Shown here piece by piece: positions 1 through 10,200 of a DNA stretch of 64,000 bases; the stretch's first letter is position 1; the number at the start of each line of letters is the position of its first letter. The notes under the pieces were generated by a model, which worked only from the letters and a program-made list of their open reading frames with translations, was not told the DNA's origin and did not search any database. This DNA is from Chlorocebus sabaeus (lineage: Eukaryota; Chordata; Mammalia; Primates; Cercopithecidae), in the NCBI RefSeq assembly GCF_047675955.1, contig NW_027328114.1:558001-622000 (forward strand), in the 5' to 3' direction. Position numbers and translations under genes: made by a program.

Positions 1-1145
1 TGAAAAGGAAATATCTTCAGATAAAAACAGGAAAGAAGCTTTTTGAGAAACTGCTTTGTGTTCTGTTAATTCATCTCACAGACTTACAGCTTGCCCCTCA
101 AGAAGCCATTCACGAAGACTGTTCTTGCGGAATTTGCAAAATGATATTTCGCAGCCCAAAGAGGGCTAAGGGTGAAAAAGAAAATATCTTCAGTTAAAAA
201 ACGGAAACAAGCTTTCTGAAAAACGGCTTTGTGTTCTGTTAATTCATCTCACAGATTTACTCCTTTCCCCGCAAGAAGTGGTTCACTAAGACTGTTCTTG
301 TGGAATTTGCAAAGTGATATTTGGAAATACACAGAGGGCTAGAGTTAAAAGGAGATATCTACAGTTAAAAACTGGAAAGAAGCTTTCAGAGAAACCGCTT
401 TGTGTTCTCTTAATTCATCTCACAGTGATACAGCTTTCCCCTCAAGGAGCCCTTCAACTAAGACTGTTCGTGTGGAATTTGAAATGTGATATTTGGATGC
501 CCATAGAGGGCTATGGTGGAAAAGGAAATAACTTCAGTTAAAAACTGGAAAGAAGATTTCTGAGAAACTGCTTTGTGTTCTGTTATTTCAACTCACAGAG
601 TTACAGCTTTCCCCTCTAGAAGCCTTTCGCTAAGTATGCTTTTGTGGAATTTGCAAAGTGATATTTGGAAGCGCTTAGAGGACTATGGTGAAAACGGAAA
701 TATCCTAAGATAAAAACTGCAAAGAAGCTTTCTGAGAAACTGCTTTGTGATCTGTTAATTCATCTCACAGATTAACACCTTTCCCCTGAGAAGCCGTTCA
801 CTAAGACTCTTCTTGTGGATTTTGCAAAGTGGTATTTGGAAGCCCATAGAGGGCTATGCTGAAAAAGGAAATACCTTCAGTTTAAAACTGGAAAGAAGCG
901 TTCTGAGAAACTGCTTTGTGTTCTGTTAATTCATCTCACAGAGTTAGAGCTTTTCCCTCAAGAAGGCTTTCGCTAAGACTGTTCTTGTGGAATTTGCAAA
1001 GTGACTTTGGAAGCCCATAGAGGGCTATGGGGAAAAAGGAAATATCTTCAGTTAAAGACTGGAAAGAAGCTTTCTGAGAAACTGCTTTGTGGTCTGTTAA
1101 TTCATCTCACAGAGTTACCGCTTTCCCCTCAAGAACCCTTTCGCT
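1..1145 (+). repeat. Alpha satellite array, block 1
   Basis: Tandem monomers of about 171 bp recur from the first base. Each carries the same landmarks in order: a 'gaaactgctttgtg' start, 'aattcatctcacagagtt', 'cctttcgctaagactg', 'gtgatatttggaagcc' and 'gggctatggtgaaaaagg'. These are the landmarks of primate alpha satellite. The monomers differ from each other by obvious point changes, so this is diverged satellite, not a homogeneous higher-order array. The block is cut at its right end by an L1 insertion. No gene is seen in it. Confidence 0.95.
1132..1145 (+). repeat. Target-site duplication, left copy (L1 at 1146)
   Basis: The 14 bases agaaccctttcgct stand immediately before the L1 and again at 2347-2360 just after its poly-A. 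The duplicated bases are satellite sequence (the normal 'cctttcgct' monomer landmark), which shows the L1 inserted into a pre-existing monomer by target-primed reverse transcription. One or two extra A residues could belong either to the duplication or to the tail. Confidence 0.9.
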
Positions 1146-2092
1146 CAAGATGGATTAGAGACTTAAATGTTAGACCTAATACCATAAAAATCCTAGAGGA
1201 AAACCTAGGTAGTACCATTCAGGACATAGGCATGGGCAAAGACTTCATGTCTAAAACACCAAAAGCAACGGCAGCAAAAGCCAAAATTGACAAATGGGAT
1301 CTCATCAAACTAAAGAGCTTCTGCACAGCAAAAGAAACTACCATCAGAGTGAGCAGGCAACTTACAGAATGGGAGAAAATTTTTGCAATCTACTCATCTG
1401 ACAAAGGGCTAATATCCAGAACCTACAAAGAACTCAAACAAATTTACAAGAAAAAAACAAACAACCCCATCCAAAAGTGGGCAAAGGATATGAACAGACA
1501 TTTCTCAAAAGAAGACATTCATACAGCCAACAGACACATGAAAAAATGCTCATCATCACTGGCCATCAGAGAAATGCAAATCAAAACCACAATGAGATAC
1601 CATCTCACACCAGTTAGAATGGCGATCATTCAAAAGTCAGGAAACAACAGGTGCTGGAGAGGATGTGGAGAAATAGGAACACTTTTACACTGTTGGTGGG
1701 ATTGTAAACTAGTTCAACCATTATGGAAAACAGTATGGCGATTCCTCAAGGATCTAGAACTAGATGTACCATATGACCCAGCCATCCCATTACTGGGTAT
1801 ATACCCAAAGGATTATAAATTATGCTGCTATAAGGACACATGCACACGTATGTTCATTGCAGCACTATTCACAATAGCAAAGACTTGGAATCAACCCAAA
1901 TGTCCATCAGTGACAGATTGGATTAAGAAAATGTGGCACATATACACCATGGAATACTATGCAGCCATAAAAAAGGATGAGTTTGTGTCCTTTGTAGGGA
2001 CATGGATGCAGCTGGAAACCATCATTCTTAGCAAACTATCACAAGAACAGAAAACCAAACACTGCATGTTCTCACTCGTAGGTGGGAACTGA
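1146..2092 (+). pseudogene. L1 ORF2 C-terminal fragment (open)
   Basis: About 315 codons from the C-terminal third of L1 ORF2p stay open to the normal stop at 2090-2092. The fragment begins after the reverse transcriptase domain, so endonuclease and RT are absent. Near its middle is the cysteine-rich segment, with C-X3-C-X7-H-X4-C spacing in the stretch CWRGCGEIGTLLHCWWDC; this segment is implicated in RNA binding and retrotransposition. The first in-frame ATG lies within L1 at 1232. The open frame continues leftward into satellite to 1001, but without an ATG. It is a dead fragment with no expected product. Confidence 0.88.
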
Positions 2093-2147
2093 ACAATGAG
2101 ATCACTTGGACTCGGGAAGGGGAACATCACACACCGGGGCCTATCAT

Positions 2148-2169
2148 GGGGAGGGAGGAGGGGGGAGGG
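2148..2169 (+). other. L1 3' UTR polypurine / G-quadruplex-prone tract
   Basis: Runs of three to six G separated by single A residues lie in the L1 3' UTR, about 55 bases after the ORF2 stop. A G-rich polypurine tract at this place is a known feature of primate L1 and can form G-quadruplexes. The folding itself is inferred. Confidence 0.6.
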
Positions 2170-2305
2170 ATTGCATTGGGAGTTATACCTGATGTAAATG
2201 ACGAGTTGATGGGTGCAGCACACCAACATGGCACAAGTATACATATGTAGCAAACCTGCACGTTGTGCACATGTACCCTACAACTTGAAGTTTAATAATA
2301 ATAAA

Positions 2306-2346
<41 letters not shown>

Positions 2347-2351
<5 letters not shown>

Positions 2352-2360
2352 CCTTTCGCT
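2347..2360 (+). repeat. Target-site duplication, right copy
   Basis: This is the second copy of agaaccctttcgct. It follows the L1 poly-A directly, and the interrupted satellite monomer resumes in phase. Confidence 0.9.
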
Positions 2361-2464
2361 AAGACTGTTCTTGTGGAATTTTCAAAGTGATATTTGGAAA
2401 CCGATAGATGGCTATGGTGAAAAAGGATATTTCTCCAGTTAAAAACGGAAAATAGGCTTTCAGA

Positions 2465-2634
2465 GAAACTGGTTTGTGATATGTGACTTCCACTCACTGA
2501 GTTACAGCTGTGTTTCGTAGAGCTGTTTTCTAGCCTTATTCCTGTGGAATCTCAGAACTGTTATTTCGGATCCCTTTGAAAACTGGCGGGACAAAGGAAA
2601 TATCGACCGCTAAAAGTGAGAAAGAAGCTTTCTG
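2465..2634 (+). repeat. Divergent alpha monomer, type V, copy 1
   Basis: This monomer differs along its whole length from its neighbours. It has 'gatatgtgacttccactcac' in place of the usual 'ttaattcatctcac', 'agctgttttctagccttatt' in place of the 'cctttcgctaagactg' block, and 'gctaaaagtgagaaagaag' at its 3' end. Length and phase are those of an ordinary monomer. Four more copies occur downstream, and none was seen after 8.5 kb. Confidence 0.85.
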
Positions 2635-5038
2635 AGAAACTTCTTTGTGTTCTGTGAATTCATCTCACAGAGTTACAGCTTTCCCTTCAATAAGCCTTTA
2701 GCTGAGACTGTTCTTCTGGTATTTGCAAAGTGATATTTGGAAGCCCATAGAGGGCTATGGTGAAAAGGAAATATCTTCAGTTGAAAACTGGAAAGAAGCT
2801 TTCTGAGAAACTGTTTTATGGTCTGTTAATTCATCTCACAGAGTTACAGCTTTCCCCTCAGGAAGCCTTTCGTTAAGACTGTTTTTGTGGAATTTGCAAA
2901 GTGATATTTGAAAGCCCATATAGTGCTATGGTTAAAAAGGAAATATCCTAACATAAAAACTGATAAGAAGCTTTGTGAGAAACTGCTTTGTGTTCTGTTA
3001 ATTCACCTCACTGAGTTACAGCTTTGCCCTAAAGAAGTCGTTCACTAAGACTGTTCTTGTGGAATATGCAAAGTGATATTTGCAACCCCTTAAAGGGCTA
3101 CGGTAAAAAAGGAAATATCTTCAGTTAAAACTGGAAAGAAGCTTTCTGAGAAACTGCTTTGTGTTCTTTTAATTCATCTCACAGTGTTACAGCGTTCCTC
3201 TAAAGAGGCCGTTCACGAAGACTGTTCTTGTGGAAATTGCAAAGTGTGATTTGGAAGCCCATTGAGGGCTATGGTGAAAAAGGAAATATCTTATGATAAA
3301 AACTGAAAAGAAGCTTTCTGAGAAATTGCTTTGTGTTCTGTGAATTCATCTCACAGATTTACAGCTTTCCCCTAATGAAGCCGTTTACTAAGACAGTTCT
3401 TGTGGAATTTGAAATGTGATACTTAGAAGCCCATAGAGGGCTATGGTGAAAAGGGAAGTGTCCTAAGATAAAAACTGAATAGAAGCATTCTGAGAAACTT
3501 CTTTTCGTTCTGTTAATTCATCTACCGTGTTACAGCTTTCCCCTCAAGAAGCCGTTCACGAAGATTGTACTTGGAGAATGTGCAAAGTGACATTTGGAAG
3601 CCCAAAGAGGGCTATGGTGAAAAAGGAAATATCCTAAGATAAAAACTAAAAAGAAGCTTTCTGAGAATCTGCTTTGTGTTCTGTTAATTCATCTCACAGC
3701 ATGGCAGCTTTACCTTCAAGAATCCGTTCACTAATACTTTTCTTGAGGAATTTGAAAAGTGATATTTGGAAGCCCATAGTGGGCTACGGTTAAAAAGGAA
3801 ATATCTTCAGTAAAAAACTGTAAAGAAACTTTCTGAAAAACTGCTTGTGTTCTGTTAATTCACCTCACAGAGTTACAGCTTTCCCCTCAAGAAGCCTTTC
3901 CTAAGACCGTTCTTGTGGAATTTACAAAGTGATATTTGGAAGCCAGGGAGGTCTAAGGTGAAAAAGGAACTGTCCTCAGATAAAAACTTAAAAGAAGCTT
4001 TCTGAGAAACTACTTTGGGTTCTGTTAATTCATCTCACAGTGTTAAAGCATTCCCCTCAAGAAGCCTTTCGCTAAGACTGTTCTTGTGGAATTTTCAAAG
4101 TGATGTTTCGAAGCACATAGAGGGCTATGGTGAAAAAGGAAATGTCCTCAGATAGAAATTGGAAGGAAGCTTTCTGAGAAATTGCTTTGTGTTCTGTCAA
4201 TTCATCCCACAGAGTTACAGCTTTCCCCTCAAGAAGTCGTTCACTAAGAGTGTTCTTGTGGAATTTGCAAAGTGATATTTGAAAGCCAGTAGAGGTCTGT
4301 GGTGAAAAAGGAAATGTGTCTCAGTTAAAAAGTGGAAAGGAGCTTTGTGAGAAACTGCTCTGTGTTCTGTTAATTCATCACACACAGTTACAGCTTTCCC
4401 CTCAAGAAGGCTTTCGCAAAGGCTGTTCTTGTGGAATTTGCAAAGTGATATTTGGAAGCCCTTAGAGGGCTAAGGTGAAAAAGGAAATAGCGTCTGTTGA
4501 AAACTGGAAAGAAGCTTTCTTAGAAACTGCTTTGTGTTCTGTTAATTCATCTCACAGGGTTACAGCTTTCCCTTCAAGAAGCCTTTCGCAAAGAATGTTC
4601 TTGTGGAATTTGCAAAGTGATATTTGGAAGTCCTTAGAGGGCTAAGGTCAAAAAGGAAATATCTTCAGTTAAAAAACTGGAAAGAAGCTTTCTGAGAAAC
4701 TGCTTTGTGTTCTGTTAATTCATCTCATAGAGATACAGCTTTCCCCTCAAGAAGCCTTTCACTAAGACTCTTCTTGTGGAATTTGCAAAGTGATATTTGG
4801 AAGCCCATTGTGGGCTATGGTGAAAAAGGAAACATTCTAACATAAAAACTAGAAAGAAGCTTTGGTGAAACTGCTTTGTGTTCTGTTAATTCATCTTACA
4901 GAATTACAGCATTCCCCTCAAAAAGCCTTTCGCTAAGACTGTTCTTATGGAATTTGCAAGGTGATATTTGGAAGCCCATAGAAAGCTAAGGAGAAAAAGG
5001 ATATATCTTCCCATAAAAACTAAAAAGAAACTTGCTGA

Positions 5039-5205
5039 GAAACTGCTTGGTGATATGTGACTTCCACTCACTGAGTTACATCTGTATTTCGCAGAGCTGT
5101 CTGCTAGCCTTATTTCTGTGGAATCTGAGGACTGTTAATTCGAATTCCATTGAAGACTATGGCGATAAAGGAAATATCCGCTGCTAAAAGTGAGAAAGAA
5201 GCTTT
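5039..5205 (+). repeat. Divergent alpha monomer, type V, copy 2
   Basis: It has the same distinctive wording as copy 1 and begins 2,574 bp downstream, about 15 monomers of 171.6 bp. It differs from copy 1 by scattered point changes. Confidence 0.85.
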
Positions 5206-6927
5206 CTGAGAAACTTCTTTGTGATCTGTGAATTCATCTCACAGAGTTACAGCTTTCCCCTCAAGAAGTTTTTCGCTAACACTTTTCTTGGGGAATTTGC
5301 AAAGTGATATTTGGAAGCCCATAGAAGGCTTTGGTGAAAAACTGAATATCCTAAGATAAAAACTGAAAAGAAGCTTTCTGAGAAACTGCTTTGTGTTCTG
5401 TTAATTCATCTCACAGAGTTACAACTCTCCCCTCAAGAAGCCGTTCACTAAGACTGTTCTTGTGGAATTTGCAAAGTGATATTTGGAAGCCCATAGAGGG
5501 CTATGGTGAAAAAGGAAATGTCCTCAGATAAAAACTGGAAAGAAGCTTTCTGAGAAACTGCTTTGTGTTTTATTAATTCATCTCACTGTGTGACAGCTTT
5601 CCCCTCAAGAAGCCGTTCCCTAAGACTGTTCTTGTGTAATTTGCAACGTGATATTTGGAAGCCCACAGAGGGCTACGGAGAAAAAGGAAATATCTTCAGC
5701 TAAAAACTGGAAAGCAGCTTTCTGAGAGACTGTTTTGTGTTCTGTTAATACATCTCACAAAGTTAAAGCTTTCCCGTCAAGAAGCCTTTCGCTAAGACTG
5801 TTCTTGTGGAATTTGCAAGGTGATATTTGGAAGCCCATAGAGGTCTACGATGAAAAAGGAAATATCTTCAATTAAAATCTGCAAAGAAGCTTTCTGAGAA
5901 ACTGGTTTGTGATCTGATAATTCCTCTCAAAGTGTTACAGCTTTATCCTCAAGAAGACTTTTGCTAACATTGTTTTGTGTAATTTTCAAAGTGATATTTT
6001 AAGCCCAAATAGGGCTATGGTGAAAAAGGCAATATCCTAAGATAAAAAGTGGAAAGAAGCTTTCTGAGAAACTCCTTTGTGTTCTGTTGATTCATCTCAA
6101 AGAGTTACAGCTTTCCCCTCAAGAAGCCTTTCGCTAAGACGGTTCTTGTGAAATTTGCAACGTGATATTTGTAAGCCCTTAGAGGGCTAATGTGAAAAAG
6201 GAGATATCCTACGATAAAAACTGAAAAGATGTTTGCTGAGAAACTGCTTTGTGTTCTGTTAATTCATCTCAGGCAGTTACAGCTTTCCCCTCAAGAAGCC
6301 TTTCGCTAAGACTGTTCTTTTGGAATTTGCAAAGTGATATTTGGAAGACTATAGAGGGCTATGGTGAAAAAAGAAATATCTTCAGTTACAAACTGGGAAG
6401 AAGCTTTCTGAGAAACTGCTCTGTGTTTTGTTAATTCATCTCAAAGACTTACAGCTTTACCCTCAAGAAGGTTTTTTATAAGACTGTTCTTGTTTAATTC
6501 TCAAAGTGATATTTTTAAGCCTATATAGGGCTATGGTGAAAAAGGAAATATCCTAACATAAAAACTGGAAAGAATCTTTCTGAGAAACCGCTTTGTGTTC
6601 TGTTAATACATCTCACAGAGCTACAGCTTTTCCCTCAAGAAGCCTTTCGCTAAGACTGTTCTTGTGGAATTTGCAAAGTCATATTTGTAAGCCCATAGAT
6701 GGTTATGGTGAAATAGGAAATATCTTCAGTTAAAAATTGGAAAGAGGCTTTCTTAGAAACTGTTTTGTGATCTGTTAATTCATTTCAAAGAGTTACAGCT
6801 TTCCCGTCAAGAATCCTTTCCATAAGAGTGTTCTTCTGGAATTTGCAAAGTGATATTTGGAAGCCCTTAGAGGGCTATGGTGAAAAAAGATATATCTTCA
6901 GTTAAAACCTGAAAAGAAGGTTTCTGA

Positions 6928-7097
6928 GAAACTGCTTTTTGATATATGACTTCCACTCACTGATTTAAAGCTGTATTTCATAGAGCTGTTTGGCAGCCTT
7001 ATTTCTGTGGAATCTGAGAACTGTTATTTCGGTTCCCTTTGAAGACTGTAGGGCCAAAGGAAATATCCGCCGCTAAAAGTTAGAAAGAAGCTTTCTG
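6928..7097 (+). repeat. Divergent alpha monomer, type V, copy 3
   Basis: It has the same distinctive wording, begins 1,889 bp after copy 2 (about 11 monomers), and carries 'gaagactgtagggccaaagg' at the A-box position. Confidence 0.85.
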
Positions 7098-7612
7098 AGA
7101 AACTTCTTTGTGATCTGCGAATTCATTTCACAGAGTTACAGCTTTCCCCTCAAGAAGCCTTTCGCTAAGATTATTCTTGCACAATTTCTAAAATGATATT
7201 TGGAATCCAATCGACGGCTATGGTGAAAACGAAATATCCTCAGATAAAAACTGGAAAGAAGCTTTCTGAGAAACTGCTTTGTGTTCTTTTAATTCATCTC
7301 ACAGACTTACAGCTTTCCCCTCAAGTAGTCTTTCGCTAAGATTGTTCTTGTAGAATTTGCAAAGTGATATTTGGAAGCCCATAGAGGGCTATGGTGAAAA
7401 AGGATATATCTTCAGATAAAAACTGTAAAGAACATTCCTGAGAAACTGCTTTGTGTTCTGTTAATTCACCTAACAGAGTTACAGCTTTCCCCTCTAGAAG
7501 ACTTTCGCTAAGACTGTTCTTGTTGTATTTTCAAAGTGATATTTTGAAGCCCATAGAGGGCTACGGTGAAAAATGATATAGCTTCAGTTAAAAACTGAAA
7601 GAGGCTTTCTGA

Positions 7613-7781
7613 GAAACGGTTTAGTATTATGTGACTTCCACTCACTGAGTTACAGCTGTATTTCCTAGTGCTGTTTGATAGCCTTATTTCTATGGAATCG
7701 GAGAACTGTTATTTTGGATCCCTTTGAAGACTATAGGGCCAAAGGAAATATCTGCCGCTAAAAGTGAGAAAGAAGCTTTCT
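7613..7781 (+). repeat. Divergent alpha monomer, type V, copy 4
   Basis: It has the same distinctive wording and begins 685 bp after copy 3, which is four monomers. Together with copy 5 this gives two successive four-monomer spacings. Confidence 0.85.
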
Positions 7782-8298
7782 GAGAAACTTCTCTGAGATC
7801 TGTGAATTCATCTCACAGAGTTACAGCATTCCACTCAAGAAACCTTTCGCTAGGACTGTTCTTTTTGAATTTGCAAAGTGATATTTGGAAGCCCATAGAC
7901 GGCTGTGGTGAAAAGGGAAATATCTTCAGTTAAAAAATGGAAAGAAGCTTTCTAAGAAACTGCTTTGTGTTCTGTTAGTTCATCTCAAAGAGTTACAGCT
8001 TTACCCTCAAAAAGACTTTTGCTAAGACTCTTCTTGTGTAATACTCATAGTGAAATTTGTAAGCCCTTATAGGGCTATGGTGAAGAAGGAAATATCCTAA
8101 GATAAAAGCTGAAAAGAAGCTTTCTGAGAAACTGCTTTGTGTTCTGTTAATTCACCTCACAGAGTTACAGCTTCCCCCTTAAGAAGCCTTTCGGTAAGAC
8201 TGTTCTTGTGGAATTTGCAGAGTGGTATATGTGAGCCCATAGAGGGTTATGGTGAAAAAGGAAATATCCTAAGATAAAAACTGAAAAGAACCTTTCTG

Positions 8299-8466
8299 AG
8301 AAACTGCTTTGGGATATGTGACATCCGCTCACTGAGTGAGAGTTCTATGTCGTAGAGCTGTTTGCTAACCTTATTTCTGTGGAATCTGAGAAGGGATAAT
8401 TCGGTTCCCTTTGAAGACTATAGGGCCAAAGGAAATATCCGCCATAAGAGTGAGAAAGAAGCTTTC
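8299..8466 (+). repeat. Divergent alpha monomer, type V, copy 5
   Basis: It has the same distinctive wording and begins 686 bp after copy 4, again four monomers. It is the last copy of this type seen in the window. Confidence 0.85.
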
Positions 8467-10179
8467 TGAGAAACAGCTTTCTGATCTGTGAATTCATCCT
8501 ACAGAGTTACAGCTTTCCCCTGAGGAAGCCTTTCACTATGACTGTTATTGTGGAATTTGCAAAGTGACATTTCGAATGCCATAGAGAGCTATGGTGAAAA
8601 GGAAATATCTTCGGTTTAAAACCGGAAAAAAGCTTTCTGAGACACAGCGTTGTGTTGTGTTAATTCAGCTCACAAAGTTACAGCTTTCCCCTAACGAAGT
8701 CTTTCCCTAAGACTGTTCTTGTCGAATTTGGGAAGTGACATTTAGAAGCCTACAGAGGTCTACGGTGAAAAAGGAAATAGCCTAAGATAAAAACTGAAAA
8801 TAAGCTTTCTGAAAAACTGCTTTGTGTTCTCTTAATTCATCTCACAGAGTTACAGCTTTCCTCTCATGAAGCCTTTCACTAAGACTGTTCTTGTGCAATT
8901 TACAACGTGATATTTAGAAGCCCATAGAGGGGTATTGGGGAAAAAGGAAATATCCTCCGTTAAAAACAGGAAAGAAGCTTCCTGAGAAACTGCTTTGTGT
9001 TCTGTTAATTCATCTCACAGAGTTACAGGTTTCCCCTCTAGAAGCTTTTTGCTAAGACTGTTCTTGTGGAATTTGCAAAGTGATATTTGGAAGCCCGTAG
9101 AAGGCTATGGTGAAAAAGGAAATAACTTCAGTTAAAAACTGGAAGGAAGCTTTCTGAGAAACTTCTTTGTGTTTTGTTAATTCATCTCACAGAGTTACAG
9201 CTTTCCCCTCGAGAAATCTTTCATTAAGACTGTCCTTGTGGAATTTGCAAAGGGATATTTGGAAGCCCAGAGAGGGCTATGGTGAAAAAGGAAATATCTT
9301 CCGTTAAAAACTGGAAAGAATCTTTCTGAGAAACAGCTTTGTGTTCTGTTAATTCATTTCACAGTCTTACAGCTTTTCCCTCAAGAAGCCTTTCGCGAAG
9401 ACAGTTTTTGCGGAATTTGCAAAGTGATATTTGGAAGCCCATAGAGTGCATTGGTGAAAAAGGAAATATCTTCCGTTAAAAAATGGAAAGAAGCTTTCTG
9501 AGAAACTGCTTTGTGTTCTGTTAATTCATCTCACAGAGTTACAGCTTTCCCCATAAGAAGCCTTTCCCTAAGGCTGTTCTTGTGGAATTTGGAAAGTGAT
9601 ATTTAGAAGCCCATAGAGGTCTATGGTGAAAAAGGAAAAAACCTGAGGTAAAAACTGAAAATAAGGTTTCAGAGAAACCGCTTTGTGTTCTGTTAATTCA
9701 TCTCACAGAGTTACTGCTATCCCCTCAAGACGCCTTTCGCTAAGACTGTTCTTGTGGAATTTGCAAAGTGATATTTGGAAGCCCATAGAGATCTATGGTG
9801 TAAAAGGAAATATCCTAACATAAAAACTGAAAAGAAGCTTTCTGAGAAACTGCTTTGCTTTCTGTTAATTCATTTCACGGAGTTACATCTTTCCCCTCAA
9901 GAATCCCTTTGCTAAGGCTGTTCTTGTGGAATTTGCAAAGTGGTATTTGGAAGCCCATCGAGGGCTACGGTGGAAAAGGAAATATCTTCAGTTAAAAACT
10001 GGAAAGAGGCTTTCTGAGAAACTGCTTTTGTTCTGTTAATTCATCTCACAGAGTTACAGCTTTCCCCTCTAGAAGCCTTTCGCTAAGACTGTTCTTGTGG
10101 AATTTGCAAAGTGATATTTGGAAGTCCTTAGAGGGATATGGTGTAAAAGGTAATATCTTCAGTTAAAAATTCGAAAGAA

Positions 10180-10200
10180 GCTTTCTGATTACAGCTTTTC
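10180..10200 (+). repeat. Shortened monomer at a deletion joint
   Basis: The monomer passes from 'gctttctga' directly to 'ttacagctttt', skipping the roughly 50 bases that normally lie between (the 'gaaactgctttgtg ... cacagag' part). This is an internal deletion in one monomer. Confidence 0.75.

Larger units (their letters stand above)
1146..2346 (+). mobile_element. 5'-truncated L1 (L1PA-type), 3' end only
   Basis: About 1.2 kb of L1 that starts inside ORF2 and continues through the ORF2 stop, the 3' UTR with its G-rich polypurine run (about 2148-2169) and a poly-A of over 30 bases ending at 2346. A perfect 14 bp target-site duplication flanks it, so the 5' truncation is original to the insertion and not a later deletion. 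The wording of its ORF2 matches that of the two long L1 copies in this window, so it likely belongs to the same or a close subfamily. The long pure A-tail argues for a fairly young insertion. Confidence 0.95.

Noticed and set aside
1001..2092. Open frame of 363 codons that fuses satellite to the L1 ORF2 C-terminus
   Set aside because: It begins with GTG, not ATG; the first ATG is at 1232 inside L1. There is no promoter evidence, and the fusion is a passive result of the insertion phase.
2575..2600. Possible CENP-B box in the first type V monomer, from the bases ctggcgggacaaagg
   Set aside because: The CGGG half is present, but the TTCG half is not at the required spacing, so the core is not matched.
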